Source of the DNA: BOG-1112 sp964635325 | Lineage (GTDB): Bacteria; Bdellovibrionota_B; Oligoflexia; Oligoflexales; Bog-1112 | Length of the DNA stretch: 36,528 nt | NCBI GenBank assembly: GCA_964635325.1 | Contig: CAZWOL010000029.1 | Span: forward strand, 1-36,528 | Direction of reading: 5' to 3' | Shown: positions 1-5,993 of the stretch, in pieces | How positions within the stretch are numbered: position 1 is the first letter of the stretch | Layout: each line of letters opens with the position of its first letter | Made by a program: the position numbers and the translations under genes | Notes under the pieces: model-generated | Told to the model about the DNA's origin: nothing | Databases searched by the model: none | The model's input: only the letters and a program-made list of their open reading frames with translations

Positions 1-80
1 GAGCTTTGTAAGTTCCCCAGAAGCCCTACCGCTTTAGCGGTAGCCTATGAACGCTTTAGCGTGAATAGGTCGGTAGTTCA
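1..80 (+). ncRNA. Possible 3' end of a TnpB omega-RNA scaffold
   Basis: In TnpB-carrying IS605-family elements the guide RNA is transcribed off the 3' end of tnpB. Its scaffold ends exactly at the right end of the element, and the next ~16-20 bases of flanking DNA serve as guide. The structured right end here, with possible long-range pairing between 26-31 and 71-76, fits such a scaffold, and bases from about 81 onward would be the guide. The tnpB gene itself is outside the window. One reading frame that could be its tail stops at 35-37 inside the first hairpin, but I cannot confirm that frame. This is inference from architecture only. Confidence 0.3.
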
Positions 81-81
81 C
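1..81 (+). mobile_element. Right end of an IS200/IS605-family element (outside part cut off by the window)
   Basis: Two consecutive hairpins lie on the + strand. The first is CTACCGC (26-32), loop TTTA (33-36), GCGGTAG (37-43). The second is CCTAT (44-48), GA, ACGC (51-54), loop TTTA (55-58), GCGT (59-62), GA, ATAGG (65-69). CGGTAG at 71-76 can also pair with CTACCG at 26-31, giving an alternative or pseudoknotted fold. The block ends in GTTCAC (76-81), and a GAAG lies just before the first hairpin. Subterminal imperfect hairpins, a short guide tetranucleotide 5' of the hairpin foot and a cleavage site a few bases 3' are the hallmarks of IS200/IS605 ends recognised by the Y1 transposase TnpA. 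The exact element end (about 80/81) is inferred. Confidence 0.6.
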
Positions 82-131
82 AAATTGTCGTAAAAACTAT
101 AAGACTTTCAGCCATCAAAAGGAGTTTTTAA

Positions 132-521
132 ATGTTAGGATCTAAGTTTTTATTAGCCGTTTTTGGAATGAGTTATTCTTTGTTAGGCTTAGCAGAGGAT
201 GTTGTTGCAACAAAAGCACAGCCCACATTTTTTGAAAACATGATTCCGTTTCTGCTGATCTTTGTGTTGATGTATTTCCTGATGATTCGTCCGCAGGTTA
301 AGAAAGCCAAAGAGCATACCAACCTATTGAAAGGGCTCCAGGTTGGTGATGAGGTCGTCACAAGTGGGGGTATTATTGGACGCATTCGTAGTGTGTCGGA
401 TATATTTGTGATTCTTGACTTGGGTTCGACAACCGCTAAAGTCTTGAAAGAAAACATCATCCGCACATCCAATCCTAAGGCAACAGCTGCCAAAGTCAGT
501 GGTTCTAAAGACGACAAATAA
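132..521 (+). CDS. yajC: Sec translocase accessory subunit YajC
   Basis: This 129-residue protein has the YajC layout: an N-terminal hydrophobic stretch, then one strong membrane helix at about residues 36-52 ending in the typical MIRPQ. A basic segment and the conserved soluble motif around residues 68-85 (VGDEVVTSGGIIGRI) follow. YajC is an inner-membrane partner of SecDF-SecYEG. The start is supported by AAGGAG about 8 bases upstream of the ATG. The first ~20 residues look like a signal-type extension that many YajC proteins lack. In many bacteria yajC is followed by secD and secF; here the next gene is an unrelated outer-membrane protein. IS material lies only about 50 bases upstream, so the native upstream neighbours (often tgt) are cut away. 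Confidence 0.92.
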   Translation: MLGSKFLLAVFGMSYSLLGLAEDVVATKAQPTFFENMIPFLLIFVLMYFLMIRPQVKKAKEHTNLLKGLQVGDEVVTSGGIIGRIRSVSDIFVILDLGSTTAKVLKENIIRTSNPKATAAKVSGSKDDK

Positions 522-598
522 GAGAAGATGCGAAAGAGGGGTTTTGGCGTTAGGCTGGAAATAGGTATTCCATTTTCTCTCCCCGATGAGGTTTTTGC

Positions 599-1573
599 AT
601 GTTTCGCAAACTGAGAACGATTCTACTTATATCTATAAGCCTTAGCAGTCTTAGCCCACTCTTTGCAAAAACAGCCGACCTTCCTGGTCGTGTGCCCGAT
701 GAGTTGGAAAGCGACGGTGGCCATATGATGGGCTTTGCCTATGGTGGAACATCTGCTGTTTCAGGCTTGGGCTCAGTCAAATCAAATCCCGCAATGCTCG
801 TCTTCGATAAAAATTATAAGGTCACTGCAGGGTACAATTGGCCGTCGGTTGGTAGAGAATTCTATCAGGCTGGAGTGGTGGATTCGCAGACATCATCAAT
901 TGCAGCAGGTTTTACTTATACTTCCTTTCGTGAGCGTTTCAAGAGTCCGGATGATCTCAGCAATTCAAATGATAAGTTCCAAGCATTCTATGATTCGCCC
1001 ATCAAAAATCGCGTTTCAGTAGGTGTCGCCCAGGCCTTTTCAAAATTTAGCATCGGTGTGGGTGGTCAATATGTGAGCTCAGCACAAAATGGAGATAATA
1101 AAAAGGGGCTTACTTTTGGAGGTGGTATCGCAGGACTTCTGACTCCTACCTTGCGTTTTGGTCTGTCTGTAGAAAATTTGGCCAATCGAGAAGTGCGAGA
1201 TATAGCTCCAATGGTCTATAGAGGTGGGCTTGCGTACTTGTTGTTTGATGGAGATTGGACGGCTCATCTTGATTATCGACAGCGCCAACGTGTTTACAGT
1301 GAGAAGGTATCACCCGAAAAGCCTGATGTCGGTTTGCAAACTTTTAGCGATTTCGAAAGAATGGCAGTCATTTCGACCTCAGTTCGCATCCAAGACCTAC
1401 TTCGAGTCTTGGGCGGTTATTCGATAGAAGTTGGTGGGAGACGCAGCAGCCTCGCAGGTGGTTTGGCGTTGGTCAATCGTAACTTTTCGTTCTCTTATTT
1501 GGTGGGCAAGCCTTACCTCAGCGACACAAATCTTCACCATGCATTAAACCTCGAATTCCAACTTTCCATTTAG
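599..1573 (+). CDS. Predicted outer-membrane beta-barrel protein
   Basis: This 324-residue protein has an N-terminal signal peptide (basic MFRKLR, hydrophobic core, predicted cleavage after LFA-K near residue 24). The mature part is rich in alternating hydrophobic and aromatic strands and Gly, as in FadL/PorV-type barrels. A typical early motif, GLGSVKSNPAML at about residues 56-67, resembles the NPAgL signature of PorV/UPF0164-like proteins. The C-terminus ends in a beta-strand pattern (LNLEFQLSI). The role is unknown; a general transporter or an assembly factor are both possible. It lies between yajC and sdhC with 77 and about 110 bases of spacing, so co-transcription with yajC is possible but not shown. 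A weak GAGG lies about 7 bases before the ATG. Confidence 0.6.
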   Translation: MFRKLRTILLISISLSSLSPLFAKTADLPGRVPDELESDGGHMMGFAYGGTSAVSGLGSVKSNPAMLVFDKNYKVTAGYNWPSVGREFYQAGVVDSQTSSIAAGFTYTSFRERFKSPDDLSNSNDKFQAFYDSPIKNRVSVGVAQAFSKFSIGVGGQYVSSAQNGDNKKGLTFGGGIAGLLTPTLRFGLSVENLANREVRDIAPMVYRGGLAYLLFDGDWTAHLDYRQRQRVYSEKVSPEKPDVGLQTFSDFERMAVISTSVRIQDLLRVLGGYSIEVGGRRSSLAGGLALVNRNFSFSYLVGKPYLSDTNLHHALNLEFQLSI

Positions 1574-1615
1574 GTCTTCGTCAAGGTTCGTTTTCAGAAG
1601 GACAAGTCTAAGAAA

Positions 1616-1644
1616 TTGCTCACAAGATCCAAGAAAGGTATCAT
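1616..1644 (+). promoter_or_regulatory. Candidate sigma70 promoter for sdhCAB
   Basis: TTGCTC (1616-1621) and TATCAT (1639-1644) are separated by exactly 17 bases. The -10 matches the consensus at 5 of 6 positions and the -35 at 3 of 6, including TTG. The predicted start near 1651 would leave a leader of about 34 bases before the sdhC ATG at 1685. No experimental support. Confidence 0.4.
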
Positions 1645-1684
1645 GGACTGACTAGCGATTTTTATCTGCGAACAGGAATTGCTC

Positions 1685-2353
1685 ATGCCCAGTCGGAAAA
1701 GCACGCTTTCGTTGACGCTCAGTTATAAGTTCTTGATGGCCATTACAGGGATTGTCTTGGTCGGTTTCTTAGTTGCTCACCTCAGTGGCAACTTGCTCTT
1801 GTTTGCAGGTGCTGATGCGATCAATCAGTATGCAATGAAGTTGCGCGAGTTCCCTGCTCTGCTTTGGGTTGCTCGGATTATACTAATAGTATCTGCTGTT
1901 GGTCACATTTTTGCTGGTGTGAAGCTTAGCATTCTCAATAGCAAAGCGCGACCTGTTCGTTATGCTTCTTCCAAAAGGCAAAAGGCGAATTGGGCATCTC
2001 AGTCCATGATTGTCAGTGGACTCATTGTCCTTGCTTTCGTTGTTTACCATCTTGCTCATTTCACTTTCAAGTGGACCCATAAGGAAACTTTCGCATTTCT
2101 TGAAGAGCATGATGTTTATTCCATGGCTATTCTGAGCTTTCAATCGCCATGGGTGACAGGTTTTTATGTGCTGTCCGTAAGTTTGTTAATGGTTCACCTA
2201 TACCATGGCATTCGTAGCTTTTTTCAAACTCTTGGTCTCAACCACCCAAAATACAACTGTACCATTCAATTTGCCACTAAAGGGCTAAGTGTGGTCCTAG
2301 CTCTGGGCTTTTTGAGTTTGCCTTTGTCCATATTCTTTAAATTTATAGAATAG
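1685..2353 (+). CDS. sdhC: Succinate dehydrogenase/fumarate reductase cytochrome b subunit (diheme type)
   Basis: This 222-residue protein is the membrane anchor of the Sdh/Frd complex. It has five hydrophobic helices and histidines at H32 (VAHLSGN), H74 (VGHIFAG), H122 (VYHLAHF) and H171 (MVHLYHG). These positions match the four axial haem ligands of the Wolinella FrdC / Bacteroidetes b558 family, so two haems b are expected in one polypeptide with no SdhD. I chose the ATG at 1685 because AGGAA ends 6 bases upstream; an in-frame TTG two codons earlier is too close to that site. It is the first gene of sdhCAB, with sdhA starting 57 bases downstream. Diheme enzymes of this class can run in either direction with menaquinone, so succinate oxidation versus fumarate reduction cannot be told from sequence. 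Confidence 0.88.
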   Translation: MPSRKSTLSLTLSYKFLMAITGIVLVGFLVAHLSGNLLLFAGADAINQYAMKLREFPALLWVARIILIVSAVGHIFAGVKLSILNSKARPVRYASSKRQKANWASQSMIVSGLIVLAFVVYHLAHFTFKWTHKETFAFLEEHDVYSMAILSFQSPWVTGFYVLSVSLLMVHLYHGIRSFFQTLGLNHPKYNCTIQFATKGLSVVLALGFLSLPLSIFFKFIE

Positions 2354-2410
2354 ACGTTTGCATCGCTCGCAAACAGGTGTGCCAATCAGCAACGAAATCT
2401 AGGTGCCAAT

Positions 2411-4321
2411 ATGAAGCTTGATGCAAAAATTCCTTCCGGTCCTCTCGCTGACAAATGGAATCGACGTAAGTCCGACATGAAACTTGTAAACCCAGCAAAT
2501 AAGCGACGACATCGTATACTCGTCGTCGGCACTGGTCTTGCAGGTGCATCGGCAGCAGCAACACTGGGAGAGTTGGGCTATCAGGTCGAAGCCTTCTGCT
2601 TTCAAGATAGTCCACGACGTGCACATAGCATTGCGGCACAGGGTGGGATCAATGCTGCTAAAAACTACCAAGGTGATGGGGACAGTATCCAACGTCTCTT
2701 TATCGATACGATTAAAGGGGGAGACTTTCGATCGCGAGAGGCCAATGTTTATCGTTTGGCAGAAGTCTCGGGTCTAATCATCGACCAAGCTGTGGCTCAA
2801 GGTGTGCCACTTGCACGCGAGTATGGTGGCTTGTTGTCGAATAGGTCCTTTGGCGGTGCTCAAGTATCACGTACTTTCTACGCTCGTGGACAAACGGGAC
2901 AACAATTGCTTTTGGGAGCCTATTCTGCACTGAGCCGACAAATTGGTTTGGGTTCCGTAAAAATGCATGCACGGACTGAGATGCTCGACCTTGTCTTAGT
3001 TAATGGAGTAGCGCGAGGCATCATCGTTCGTGATCTCGTTACTGGAAAAATTACCCGTCATGTTGCGGATGCTGTGGTGCTTGCAACAGGTGGATACGGC
3101 AATGTCTTTTTTCTCTCGACAAATGCAGCAGGCACCAACGTAACAGCTACGTTCAGAGCCTATAAAAAAGGAGCAGGCTTTGCTAACCCCTGCTTTACAC
3201 AGATACATCCAACTTGCATACCCGTGCATGGTGAATTCCAATCCAAGCTAACTCTGATGTCCGAATCTTTGCGCAATGATGGTCGTGTTTGGGTTCCCAA
3301 AAAAGTGGGAGACAAACGAGCGCCTAGTGCAATTCCAGAAAATGAACGAGACTACTACCTCGAGAGAAAGTATCCCAGCTATGGCAATCTAGCTCCTCGT
3401 GATATTTCTTCACGTAGTGCCAAAGAAGTCTGTGATGAGGGTCGAGGCGTTGGTGAGATGGGTCTTGGTGTTTACCTTGATTTTTCGGATGCCATATCAA
3501 GATTAGGCAGAGATAAGATTGCGGATCGCTATGGCAATCTCTTTGATATGTATCAAAAAATCACTAACGAAAATCCATACGAAGTTCCGATGCGCATCTA
3601 CCCAGCGGTGCATTACACGATGGGAGGTCTGTGGGTTGACTATGATCTACAGAGCAACATCCCTGGACTCTTTGTGATAGGTGAAGCTAACTTCTCAGAT
3701 CACGGAGCCAATCGTTTGGGTGCAAGTGCTTTGATGCAGGGATTAGCGGATGGATATTTCATCTTGCCGTACACTATTGCCAATTACCTTGCAAAAACCA
3801 AACATGAAAAAGTAGGAACAGATGCTAAGGAATTTGTGACTGCAGAAAACGAGGTGCGTGCTCGCATCGAACGTTTGATGTCCATAAAAGGCAAGCGAAC
3901 CCCGACATCCTTTCACAAGGAACTTGGGAAAATGATGTGGGACTATTGCGGCATGGCTCGTACCAAAGAGGGGCTCAAGACCTTGCTGAGTCGTATTCCT
4001 CCGCTTCGTGAAGAGTTTTATAAAAACCTCTACATCCCGGGTTCAAGCGAAGAATTCAACCAGCAGCTTGAGAAGGCGGGTCGTGTTGCTGACTTTTTAG
4101 AATTTGCGGAACTTATGGCTCTCGATGCTTTGGAAAGAGAAGAGTCCTGTGGGGGGCATTTCCGTGTGGAATATCAGACGGATGATGGTGAAGCCAAACG
4201 CAATGATGAGAAGTTTTCCAACGTAGCGGTTTGGGAGTACCAAGGGGAACGTCCACCGATCAAGCATATCGAACCGCTTGTCTATGAAAACGTTGAACTC
4301 GTCACGAGGAGCTATAAGTGA
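2411..4321 (+). CDS. sdhA: Succinate dehydrogenase/fumarate reductase flavoprotein subunit
   Basis: This 636-residue catalytic subunit oxidises succinate to fumarate (or the reverse) on the cytoplasmic face. The Rossmann motif GTGLAG is at residues 40-45. H72 in AHSIAAQGG is the expected covalent FAD attachment site. The substrate-site HPT is at 266-268. A second FAD-binding segment with GGLWVDYD and HGANRLGASALMQG lies in the C-terminal half. Its length and the GGDFRSREANVYRL stretch fit the type found with diheme SdhC. AGG about 7 bases before the ATG supports the start; an internal Met at residue 23 is an alternative. The last 4 bases overlap sdhB (GTGA), implying translational coupling. 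Confidence 0.95.
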   Translation: MKLDAKIPSGPLADKWNRRKSDMKLVNPANKRRHRILVVGTGLAGASAAATLGELGYQVEAFCFQDSPRRAHSIAAQGGINAAKNYQGDGDSIQRLFIDTIKGGDFRSREANVYRLAEVSGLIIDQAVAQGVPLAREYGGLLSNRSFGGAQVSRTFYARGQTGQQLLLGAYSALSRQIGLGSVKMHARTEMLDLVLVNGVARGIIVRDLVTGKITRHVADAVVLATGGYGNVFFLSTNAAGTNVTATFRAYKKGAGFANPCFTQIHPTCIPVHGEFQSKLTLMSESLRNDGRVWVPKKVGDKRAPSAIPENERDYYLERKYPSYGNLAPRDISSRSAKEVCDEGRGVGEMGLGVYLDFSDAISRLGRDKIADRYGNLFDMYQKITNENPYEVPMRIYPAVHYTMGGLWVDYDLQSNIPGLFVIGEANFSDHGANRLGASALMQGLADGYFILPYTIANYLAKTKHEKVGTDAKEFVTAENEVRARIERLMSIKGKRTPTSFHKELGKMMWDYCGMARTKEGLKTLLSRIPPLREEFYKNLYIPGSSEEFNQQLEKAGRVADFLEFAELMALDALEREESCGGHFRVEYQTDDGEAKRNDEKFSNVAVWEYQGERPPIKHIEPLVYENVELVTRSYK

Positions 4322-5070
4322 AACTCAAACTCAAAGTTTGGCGTCAGAAGAATGCAAAAGTCCAAGGTGGCTTTGAGAATTATGATATCGATGGCATCAG
4401 TTCCGATATGTCTTTCTTGGAAATGCTCGACTTCGTAAATGAAAAGCTCTTGAACGAAGGCAAAGATGCGATTGCTTTTGACCATGATTGCCGAGAGGGA
4501 ATTTGTGGGGCCTGTTCGTTGATGATCAATGGTGTTGCCCATGGGCCCGAACTTGCGACCACAGCCTGTCAATTGCATATGCGACATTTTCAAGATGGGG
4601 CTGAGATTTGTGTAGAGCCCTGGCGTGCCGCAGCATTTCCAGTTGTGAAGGACTTAGCATGTGACCGTAGTGCTTTTGATCGAATTATCCAAGCAGGAGG
4701 CTTTGTTTCGACCAATACAGGTGGGGCAAAGGATGCCAACTCGATTCTGATCTCAAAGACCGATGCCGATAGGGCAATGGATGCAGCTGCTTGCATAGGA
4801 TGTGGCGCCTGCGTTGCTGCCTGCAAGAATGCATCTGCCATGCTCTTTGTTTCTGCCAAAGTAGCCCAACTTGCCACCCTGCCTCAAGGGAAGCCGGAGA
4901 AAGCGCGTCGTGTGCTTTCTATGGTCGAGCAGATGGAAGTCGAAGGGTTTGGAGGCTGCACCAATACCTTCGAGTGCGAAGCGGCTTGCCCCAAATCAAT
5001 CAGTGTGAGTAACATCGCGTTGCTCAATCGTGAGTTCATCAAGGCTGCGTTAGTAAGTGAAGAATCCTAG
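4318..5070 (+). CDS. sdhB: Succinate dehydrogenase/fumarate reductase iron-sulfur subunit
   Basis: This 250-residue subunit passes electrons from FAD to the membrane haems. The plant-type 2Fe-2S site uses C58, C63, C66 and C84. The bacterial ferredoxin-like half has C159, C162, C165, C169 (CIGCGACVAAC) and C214, C220, C224 (CTNTFECEAAC), the expected set for one 4Fe-4S and one 3Fe-4S cluster. Translation starts at a GTG that overlaps the sdhA stop by 4 bases, so it is probably coupled to sdhA. A terminator-like hairpin begins at the stop codon, marking the operon end. Confidence 0.94.
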   Translation: MKLKLKVWRQKNAKVQGGFENYDIDGISSDMSFLEMLDFVNEKLLNEGKDAIAFDHDCREGICGACSLMINGVAHGPELATTACQLHMRHFQDGAEICVEPWRAAAFPVVKDLACDRSAFDRIIQAGGFVSTNTGGAKDANSILISKTDADRAMDAAACIGCGACVAACKNASAMLFVSAKVAQLATLPQGKPEKARRVLSMVEQMEVEGFGGCTNTFECEAACPKSISVSNIALLNREFIKAALVSEES

Positions 5071-5108
5071 AGCCGTGAGTGAATCCAGTTCACGGTTGCA
5101 TTCTTTTT
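5071..5108 (+). terminator. Rho-independent terminator candidate after sdhCAB
   Basis: AGCCGTGA (5071-5078) pairs with TCACGGTT (5090-5097) through one G-T wobble, with an 11-base loop. CATTCTTTTTC follows. Its position directly after the sdhB stop fits the end of the operon. Confidence 0.5.
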
Positions 5109-5197
5109 CAGCCAAGAATAGACTGCCACCCATCCTGCCGAATCATCTCGGTTCAGGCTACAAAGTACCACCACTATAGACCTTCGAAGGAATATTT

Positions 5198-5929
5198 ATG
5201 CGTATTGATGGGCGTTCTGCAGCGCAATTGAGACCTGTTCGAATCATTCCTAACTACACAAGCTTTGCTGATGGCAGCGTGCTTATAGAAACAGGAGACA
5301 CACGTGTACTTTGTACCGTGACAGTCGAAAATTCAGTGCCAAACTGGCTTCGTAATTCTCGTCCCCCACAAGGCTGGTTGACAGCAGAATACTCTATGCT
5401 ACCCGGCTCGACGCCATCAAGGACCAAACGCGAACGCGGTCACATCGGTGGCAGAACCCAAGAGATTCAGCGTCTGATTGGTCGCAGCTTACGTGGTATT
5501 TTTGATCTTTCTAAGATCCCTGATATGACGTTCGTTGTCGACTGTGATGTGCTTCAAGCGGACGGAGGCACACGCACTGCGGCTGTGACTGGTGGATATA
5601 TCGCATTGCAGTTGGCTGTAGCAAAACTACTTCGTGAAAATCGTCTGCGTCACAACCCTATCCGTGAAGCAGTTGCAGCAGTTTCCGTTGGTATCAAGAA
5701 TAACGAAGTTTTGGTCGATCTCAATTATCATGAAGATAGCCAAGTCGATCTAGACATGAACGTAGTTATGACCCAAGGTGGGAAGCTGTTGGAAATTCAG
5801 GGAACAGCAGAAAAGTCAGCTTTCACTAAAGAGCAGATTATTGCAATCGTAGAAGCTGCTGAAGGCGCTCTTCAGTCAACGTTTGATCTGCAAAAAGCAG
5901 CAAGCGTAGGACAGGTCGTCGAAAGCTAG
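5198..5929 (+). CDS. rph: Ribonuclease PH
   Basis: This 243-residue phosphorolytic 3'-5' exoribonuclease trims tRNA 3' ends and makes a hexameric ring. The family's conserved blocks are all present: MRIDGRSAAQLRPV at the start, RPPQGWLTAEYSMLPGST near residue 53, the basic GRTQEIQRLIGRSLR block, and CDVLQADGGTRTAAVTGG near 116-133. DLNYHEDSQVDLDMNVVM is near residue 177. Length matches the family (about 238-245). AAGGA about 8 bases before the ATG supports the start. It stands alone between the sdh terminator and the convergent secA. A weak -10-like TATAGA at 5175-5180 is the only promoter hint I see. Confidence 0.95.
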   Translation: MRIDGRSAAQLRPVRIIPNYTSFADGSVLIETGDTRVLCTVTVENSVPNWLRNSRPPQGWLTAEYSMLPGSTPSRTKRERGHIGGRTQEIQRLIGRSLRGIFDLSKIPDMTFVVDCDVLQADGGTRTAAVTGGYIALQLAVAKLLRENRLRHNPIREAVAAVSVGIKNNEVLVDLNYHEDSQVDLDMNVVMTQGGKLLEIQGTAEKSAFTKEQIIAIVEAAEGALQSTFDLQKAASVGQVVES

Positions 5930-5941
5930 AAAAATTGTGTC

Positions 5942-5977
5942 AGCTTTGCTTGCGACTTTTTATTTGCAAGCAAAGCT
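5942..5977. terminator. Strong inverted repeat between rph and secA (probable bidirectional terminator)
   Basis: AGCTTTGCTTGC (5942-5953) and GCAAGCAAAGCT (5966-5977) form a perfect 12-bp stem with a 12-base A/T-rich loop. It sits between two convergent genes, where a terminator serving both strands is expected. A U-rich tract follows on the minus-strand side (CAATTTTT in minus-strand sense); the plus side is only weakly T-rich. Confidence 0.65.
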
Positions 5978-5993
5978 TTAGAGCAGATCCCGC

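Noticed and set aside
1..93. An open frame reading through the IS right end to a TAA at 91-93
   Set aside because: It runs through both hairpins and past the predicted element end into host DNA, so it is not a credible tnpB tail.
1679..1684. TTG at 1679 as the sdhC start
   Set aside because: It overlaps the spacing of the AGGAA ribosome site, which is ideally placed for the ATG at 1685.
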